64,000 nucleotides of DNA from Methylocystis sp. IM3 (lineage in GTDB: Bacteria > Pseudomonadota > Alphaproteobacteria > Rhizobiales > Beijerinckiaceae): NCBI RefSeq assembly GCF_038070105.1, contig NZ_JBBPBZ010000004.1:186001-250000 (forward strand), in the 5' to 3' direction. Numbering within the stretch: the first letter of the stretch is position 1; each line of letters opens with the position of its first letter. This document shows positions 59,111-64,000 of this stretch, one piece after another. Under the pieces are notes generated by a model. It was not told the DNA's origin, searched no databases, and saw only the letters and a program-made list of their open reading frames with translations. The translations under genes were made by a program, and so were the position numbers.

Positions 59111-59849
59111 GCCGCAGCGTCTGTCGTCGTTTGGCCTATAGAGGGATAGCCTCCATCGTGGCAGCGAAGGCGGCGGGATTTCGCGACTCACCCACGGAAA
59201 CGGCCCTCGGGACCGGCTGGCCAGCGACCCTGATATGACCATGCGCGCCTTCATCAGGGAGTGGCGCTGAGACAGGACGCTGGCCGGAGGGGCAGGAGCC
59301 ATTAACCCGCCCTCCAGCTCGGTCATTGCGAGAGGCCAGTCCAGCAATGGCAAGGAATCGCTATGCAGATTCCTATGGGGGGAAGCAACATGGCCCTGGT
59401 TAATGATTTGGCCCGCTACAACCGCCGGGCGATCATGCGCTATGCGGATCATGCTATTCTGCTTGGCCTTCGGCGTGATGTGCGCCGACGCCGCCTTGGC
59501 GCAGCAGGCGGTAATCCAATCGCTCTCGCCCCAGCGGCTCGCCCGGCGCTGCTAGTTTTGTAGAGTCGAGGAAGGGCGCGGTGGCTTGAGCATATAGCTG
59601 TCGCTCCGTTTTCCCTCCTCGCTCATCAGTAGGGTCGAGGACTGGCGCGCCGATCTTGGTCTTAGCTCGCGACCAAACCACGTTTCCAGCCTCCGCCACG
59701 TCGAACGCAGCATGCGGTTTTCCCGCACTACGCTCTCTTGTTTGCTTCGCCTCAAGGGTTATGGGACCTATCATACCGGGGCGACTTTCGGAGCGGGCCT
59801 TACGACTCGATAGCCGTTAAAAAGCTTCAGAGTTTCGTAAAACCAACTC
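59111..59849. other. Stretch without a recognised gene
   Basis: Open frames of 60-106 codons occur on both strands without recognisable products. The right edge is the target site of IS701 copy B. Confidence 0.4.
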
Positions 59850-59853
59850 CTAG

Positions 59854-61347
59854 TTTTACTGTGTCATAAATTCATTCTAAGAACGCTCCGTTGGCAACAA
59901 GGGCATCGAAACAATTGCCTCGCCAAGGCGCGCGCCAACCTAATGCGGATGCTGGCGATTGACGACGCGACGTGGCGTTCGGGTCTGACCGGCGGATCCT
60001 CGGGGTTGATAACCTTCGGGTAAGGGAGGCGCTTTGAGCATCGTGGTTTTGACGCCTGAGGGGGGAATCAGACTCCGCTCGGAGGCCAAGAATCCATAGG
60101 CTGCGACGCAAAGCGTCATGTGGTGGTGAAAGCCACGCCACCCTCGTCCCTCGTAATGATCGAGCCCGAGTTCTTGCTTGAGCTCCTGATAATCGCGCTC
60201 GATCCGCCCGCGTAATTTGGCGTGCTCGACGAGCGCAGAGAGGGACGTATCCGGCGGCAAAGTCGAAAGCCAATATTTGGTAGGCTCGTATTCGCCTTGG
60301 GGCCATTCAACAAGAAGCCACTCTTCCGCATGAGGCGTCGAACGCCAATAGTCTCGATGAGCAGGTCGAACTCGAACCGCAGCAAAACGAGAGCCGAGAT
60401 TTTCGTTCGTGCCTTCACGCCATTCGATCTGACGCCAAGCGTCTTCGGGGAGCGACATGGCAAGTTGTTTCGCTGAGGCTGGCTTATTCTGCGCATCGCG
60501 TCGCAGAAGCGTCGGAGGTCTCCCTTGCCCTGACCACGTCCTCGGCGGCAATGGCCCGGTTCCCGGAGCCCAGAGGCGAACGGAGGACTGAATACCGACA
60601 ACATAGGTCAGGCCCATTGCGGTCAAGGCCGTCCGGAACGCCGTATTGATCCCGTATCCGGCATCCGCCAAAACGACGCCGCCCGGCACGCCTTCGGCCT
60701 GCGCGGCGTGGATCTGATCAAGGACGATCTGCAGTTTGGTTTTGAAGACGATGTCTTCGGGAACGCCAGCTTTTCGGCGACGTGCCGAATCCTCGGACCA
60801 GTCTTCCGGCAAATCGAGCGAAAGGCGATCGGCAGACTTGCGTGATGGTTGGCGACTGACAAAGATACGGCGACCTGACAGTTGTCTTGTTTGCCCAGTT
60901 GCCCGCAATATTGTCGCGTCACGCCGACCGAATGGACGCCCTGCTTTGGGAATCCCGTGTCATCGATGATCCATGCTTTTATAGGCCCGTGCTTCTCGAT
61001 CATCGGAAGAACATGAGCGCGCACCTGCCTGAACATCGCTTCATCGGACCATTCGGCCTTCGCGACGAAATGGTGGAGCGATTGATGCGCCGCTTGGACG
61101 CGAGCGGGCTCGACACGGGCGGCGATAGGCTCGACACTCTTGCGCTCTCCCGGGAGGATCAAGCCTGTGCAATAGGAGCGAAACGGCGCTATCCGATCGA
61201 CATGCCCCAGAATTGATGAAATCGACTCCACGAACGCAGCAAACCGACGCTCACTCCCTGCATCCATAGCGGTTCGATCCACGGCCACCTCCGAATCGAG
61301 CGTGAATCGTCAAATACCTCACTCGGTGAATTTATGACACAGTAAAA
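59854..61347 (-). mobile_element. IS701 family element, copy B
   Basis: The terminal repeats are perfect over 21 bp (core ACTGTGTCATAAATTCA). CTAG at 59850-59853 and 61348-61351 is the 4-bp target duplication. It is 1494 bp, without the internal deletion of copy A and in the opposite orientation. Confidence 0.93.
59940..61282 (-). pseudogene. IS701 transposase, one frameshift
   Basis: All catalytic regions are present (AWIIDDTGFPKQG, VVLADAGYGINTAFR, RIERDYQELKQELGLDHYEG), but one base is missing near 60818. There PIAFR continues wrongly instead of as LYLPEDW-type sequence seen in copy A. The two copies thus carry different defects. Confidence 0.85.
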
Positions 61348-61547
61348 CTAGGGCTCCGCGTTCCCACTCGGCCGGAGCCGGAGTCTCGCTTCAGCCCCCA
61401 CGCGTTCCAAGCGGCGGCGCGGAGGTCGAGCGCGACTTGCCACGCTACCGCCGCGCCGACCGCGCTGGTCGAGGACAGAGCGGCGACGCCGCGTCGCTAG
61501 GCCCAGGAAACGATGATGCGATGGGCCTCTTCGCATTTCCGCGTATT

Positions 61548-62057
61548 TTACTTGGCGCTCATGCACTCGGCTTCAGCCTTGGCGAAGGCCTCCGGGCGGG
61601 GTTCCTTCTTCTCCGGGCGGCCCGGCTGGATGGCGCCGGTCGAAAGCGCACGAAGATAGATGTAGAGATCGTCCAGATAACAAAGAGCATTCTTATTGTT
61701 TGCGAAGGCTGGCATGACGCTGTTTCCGTTCTGGCGGCCGCCAATGACGATGCCCGCGAATTCCGCATAGTTGAAGCGCTTCACCGACTCCTTCAGCGCC
61801 GGAGCGTAGGTCGAGCCGCCGCCGTTCGGGCCGTGGCAGACATGACATTCCGCATGATAGCGGCGATAGCCGGAGAAGGTGTACCAGTCAACCGTGCCAT
61901 CCGCGCCGACGTTATAGGTCGGATCTCCCTTCGCGTCGAAATATTTGCCGTCGAGCGATTTGACGGCCTTGGGATCTCCGGGCGCCTCGGCCATGGCCGA
62001 AGTTCCGACAAACATCATAGCGCCTAGGGCGAGAGCCCCGGCAAGTGACGATCTCAT
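61548..62057 (-). CDS. Four-cysteine c-type cytochrome linked to methanol metabolism
   Basis: This encodes 169 residues. A signal peptide (about 1-24, GAMMFVGTSAMA) is followed by a mature protein with one heme site in AECHVCHGPNGGGS, a candidate Met ligand in NSVMPAFANN, and two further cysteines (ALCYLDD and AECMSAK), four in all. This matches the cytochrome family described as methanol metabolism-related and restricted to methylotrophs (TIGR03874 type). It is periplasmic. GGAGAG precedes the ATG at 62057. No methanol dehydrogenase gene is adjacent. Confidence 0.85.
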   Translation of the reverse strand: MRSSLAGALALGAMMFVGTSAMAEAPGDPKAVKSLDGKYFDAKGDPTYNVGADGTVDWYTFSGYRRYHAECHVCHGPNGGGSTYAPALKESVKRFNYAEFAGIVIGGRQNGNSVMPAFANNKNALCYLDDLYIYLRALSTGAIQPGRPEKKEPRPEAFAKAEAECMSAK

Positions 62058-62189
62058 GACTCTCTCCTGATCAGTTTCTTCACCGCGTATAAGACGGCGT
62101 CCGGCTCAGCTTATGAGCCTTCTCTAGTGCCGCAGCCGCACCCTTCAGCAGGTTTGACTCGTCTCCCGTCGAAGCCACGCGAGCGGCTC

Positions 62190-62285
62190 TCACCGCCAGT
62201 CCTGCAGGCAGCTGCCAACTGCATAACTGGTCCGATTAAACAGCACGAGAATACTTGCTGAAGCTGATAGCATTAGCGTGTGCAT
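62190..62285 (-). CDS. Possible 31-residue secreted peptide
   Basis: MHTLMLSASASILVLFNRTS begins a short signal-peptide-like frame with GGGAGA upstream of the ATG. It may be the remains of a longer gene. Confidence 0.3.
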   Translation of the reverse strand: MHTLMLSASASILVLFNRTSYAVGSCLQDWR

Positions 62286-63188
62286 AGTCGTTCTCCCACA
62301 GTTAGATTTTTTCAGAGCGGCCGCAAAGAAAGTGACCGCTTTCCTTCCTTATTGCAGAAACTGATGCATGAGTCGCCATCCATAACAGAATAACCTCCCT
62401 TCGCCTCAGCTAAGAGGAGAGACTCTCGCATTGAAAGCGAAAGGATGAGCCATCGACCATCATTACGTGCTTCGGACTCTCTTTTTCAAGCCCTGCAGCC
62501 CGTTTACGAAGAAAGATCGACATCGCGGTGCACGCCGCGTTGTCATTCAGGTTTTGCGGCGGTTCATTGCTCGTATCGCCGCGATAAGGACGGCCATACG
62601 ACTTTACCTGACCTCCTCGCTTCGCTTGGCGAGCATGCAGGCAAAGGCTCCACTACTCGCGGCTCAGTCGAATAATCTCGAGCACGGCGCAGCGTAATCC
62701 GCTGCGCTGCTATTCATCGCTTCCCTGGAGGCCCAAAGAAGGCGAACTTAGCAGGCCAACGGCGGCGCCTGCCACTGCTCGAAACCACCCCGGCCGGATT
62801 TTATTGGAGGCTGGATCATCTAAAATTCAGGCCCGCGAACGTTCCGGTCTGGAGCACCATCAGTAGGAATCAGCAATTACGATGGAACTCTCTTTTTGCA
62901 CAATCTCGCTCTGGGCAGCGGAAAAACCAATACGCCCGCTCCGCTTACATCCGCCGGTGGCGGGCGGTGATTATCCAGCACGACCCTGCATGCAAACTAC
63001 GCGCGCGCGACGTGATTTAAATGGGGCACTGACAACATGAAGACGCGCCGCAGAAGCAGCTTTATTGTTAACTTTTCGGTTGGAGACTCGGAACTCTATG
63101 GCGGATTCGGCCTGCAGCGGGCGTCGTGGGTAGAACCGGTTCGCGCCGAGTTAGTTATTCCAATGCGAGCGGCTCGGCGATCGTCATT
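62286..63188. other. Long stretch without a recognised gene
   Basis: A basic frame of about 76 codons at 62.45-62.70 kb is the only candidate, and it has no ribosome site or family. Confidence 0.4.
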
Positions 63189-63365
63189 TCAAGCCAGAAG
63201 GCCGCCTCCCCCTGGCATGCGCCCCCCGCAAACCGGACCCAGCGCATCCACGTTCCACGGGTCATCTTCGTCCTGGTGCCAGCCATTTGAGCGGGCATAC
63301 CGCCATTCTTTCCATGCGATCCCCTGCATGAACGCACGCGGTCGTAGGTCATGAACTCCTTTCAT
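63189..63365 (-). CDS. 58-residue hypothetical protein
   Basis: MKGVHDLRPRAFMQGIAWKE, then a WRYARSNGWHQDEDDPWNVD-type acidic and Trp-rich part and a Gly-rich end. It overlaps the upstream gene by 17 bases and has no ribosome site of its own, so it may be translated by coupling. Confidence 0.35.
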   Translation of the reverse strand: MKGVHDLRPRAFMQGIAWKEWRYARSNGWHQDEDDPWNVDALGPVCGGRMPGGGGLLA

Positions 63366-63645
63366 CCAAATCTTTACGAATCCGCGCAAAGGCCGACGCG
63401 ATGTCATTGCGGATGATGCCGCGGTCCTCCATCCATGTGGACAGCTCGGCGTTATCGCCCTCAGGACGATCGAGGCCGAAGCCTTTAATCGCGTCGTCGG
63501 CAAGTTCTTCGTCTGTCGAATCCGCAAGAAATTCGAGCATGCGCTCGCGATTGTTTAAACCGACAGGAGAGAGCCACGTGGACGCGATGGCCCGGCACAT
63601 TCCTTCGGCGGTTTGGTAGAGCTTCGACTGGAACTCGTAAGCCAT
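63349..63645 (-). CDS. 98-residue hypothetical protein
   Basis: The product begins MAYEFQSKLYQTAEGMCRAI and has an acidic body with FLADSTDEELADDAIKGFGL and ends DLDERSS. GGGAGG precedes the ATG at 63645, which is preferred to a longer frame from 63774. It is soluble; no family name is known to me. Confidence 0.6.
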   Translation of the reverse strand: MAYEFQSKLYQTAEGMCRAIASTWLSPVGLNNRERMLEFLADSTDEELADDAIKGFGLDRPEGDNAELSTWMEDRGIIRNDIASAFARIRKDLDERSS

Positions 63646-63910
63646 ATGGTCCTCCCATCGTTCCGCCGCTATTGTTGAAGTAGCCTCCTCGATCAGAGGC
63701 GCCAGCGCTTCTCGTGGTCTTGGGACGAGCTCTTGCCTCACGTCGCCCGATAGAAGCTGCTTCACCCTTCCCATTAGTTAATCAGCGTGGGGTCTGAAAC
63801 CAATCGGAATTCGGATCGACAGGCGGACACCTTCGCGCCATCAACGATACGAACCTCGCGGGGTCGACGAGCACAGTCGGCACGCGCCCGACGTGAGTGT
63901 GCGACACGGA

Positions 63911-64000
63911 CTAATAATTCAGGTTGAACCGGACATAGGGTGTCTTGCCCACCGCCGCCGCAACCTGTTCGAGCAAGGGTGTCGGGTTGTCGGGCAGCGG
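63911..64000 (-). CDS. C-terminal end of an unidentified protein (5' end outside window)
   Basis: The last 29 codons read PLPDNPTPLLEQVAAAVGKT, then PYVRFNLNY and a TAG at 63911. Too short to assign. Confidence 0.35.
   Translation of the reverse strand, partial: PLPDNPTPLLEQVAAAVGKTPYVRFNLNY

Noticed and set aside
62445..62697. Two overlapping basic frames of 76 codons
   Set aside because: No ribosome site, no family, and arginine-rich products typical of chance frames.

Overview
The window is GC-rich alphaproteobacterial accessory DNA. The best clues to the host are a four-cysteine cytochrome c of the methanol-metabolism type (61548-62057) and a decayed PQQ methanol dehydrogenase gene (18465-19075). 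Together they suggest a methylotroph of the Methylocystis/Methylosinus kind; this is inference, because there is no rRNA or tRNA in the window. The density of insertion sequences, gene fragments and long non-coding stretches suggests a plasmid or a degrading chromosomal island.

Layout 1-19 kb: the end of a RecD2/TraA-like helicase, a zinc-ribbon protein, a DnaQ-like exonuclease and a histone-H1-like protein. Next come a broken streptogramin-lyase-like gene overlapping an intact indoleamine 2,3-dioxygenase gene, an IS630 with a -1 frameshift site, an MFS transporter behind a palindromic operator, a second IS630, a kdpA fragment and an IS1380. Then follow an SmbP-like metal-binding protein, a candidate small RNA, a DUF4118 histidine kinase, a truncated otsB and the methanol dehydrogenase pseudogene.

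Layout 19-39 kb: an intact three-gene heavy-metal RND efflux operon (MFP, RND pump, outer-membrane factor), then about 6 kb of fragments and small genes, an IS1182-like element, and the lpiA-acvB pair for lysyl-phosphatidylglycerol. Small secreted or membrane proteins and IS630, IS701 and IS110 remnants follow.

Layout 39-61 kb: two IS701 copies in opposite orientation, each with its own target duplication, bracket about 19 kb. Inside is a decayed molybdenum cluster (yqeB-like fragment, broken DUF2478 gene, intact modE, a ModE-type box, truncated binding-protein and dihaem genes). It also holds a FixL-like heme-PAS kinase, a broken DUF3768 gene and a nest of elements: an IS3 inside a serine-recombinase element inside an older IS3, followed by a group II intron. 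APS kinase (cysC), a two-component system and a sulfotransferase complete the segment; the kinase and sulfotransferase could together form a sulfation module.

Layout 61-64 kb: the methylotroph cytochrome, then sparse DNA with a few small genes and the 3' end of an unidentified gene. Many elements carry single-base frameshifts while the large metabolic and efflux genes are open, which fits decay after insertion better than uniformly poor sequence. The most novel-looking object is the recombinase element at 48069-52049, which is flanked by a 9-bp direct repeat and whose target gene can be reconstructed exactly.
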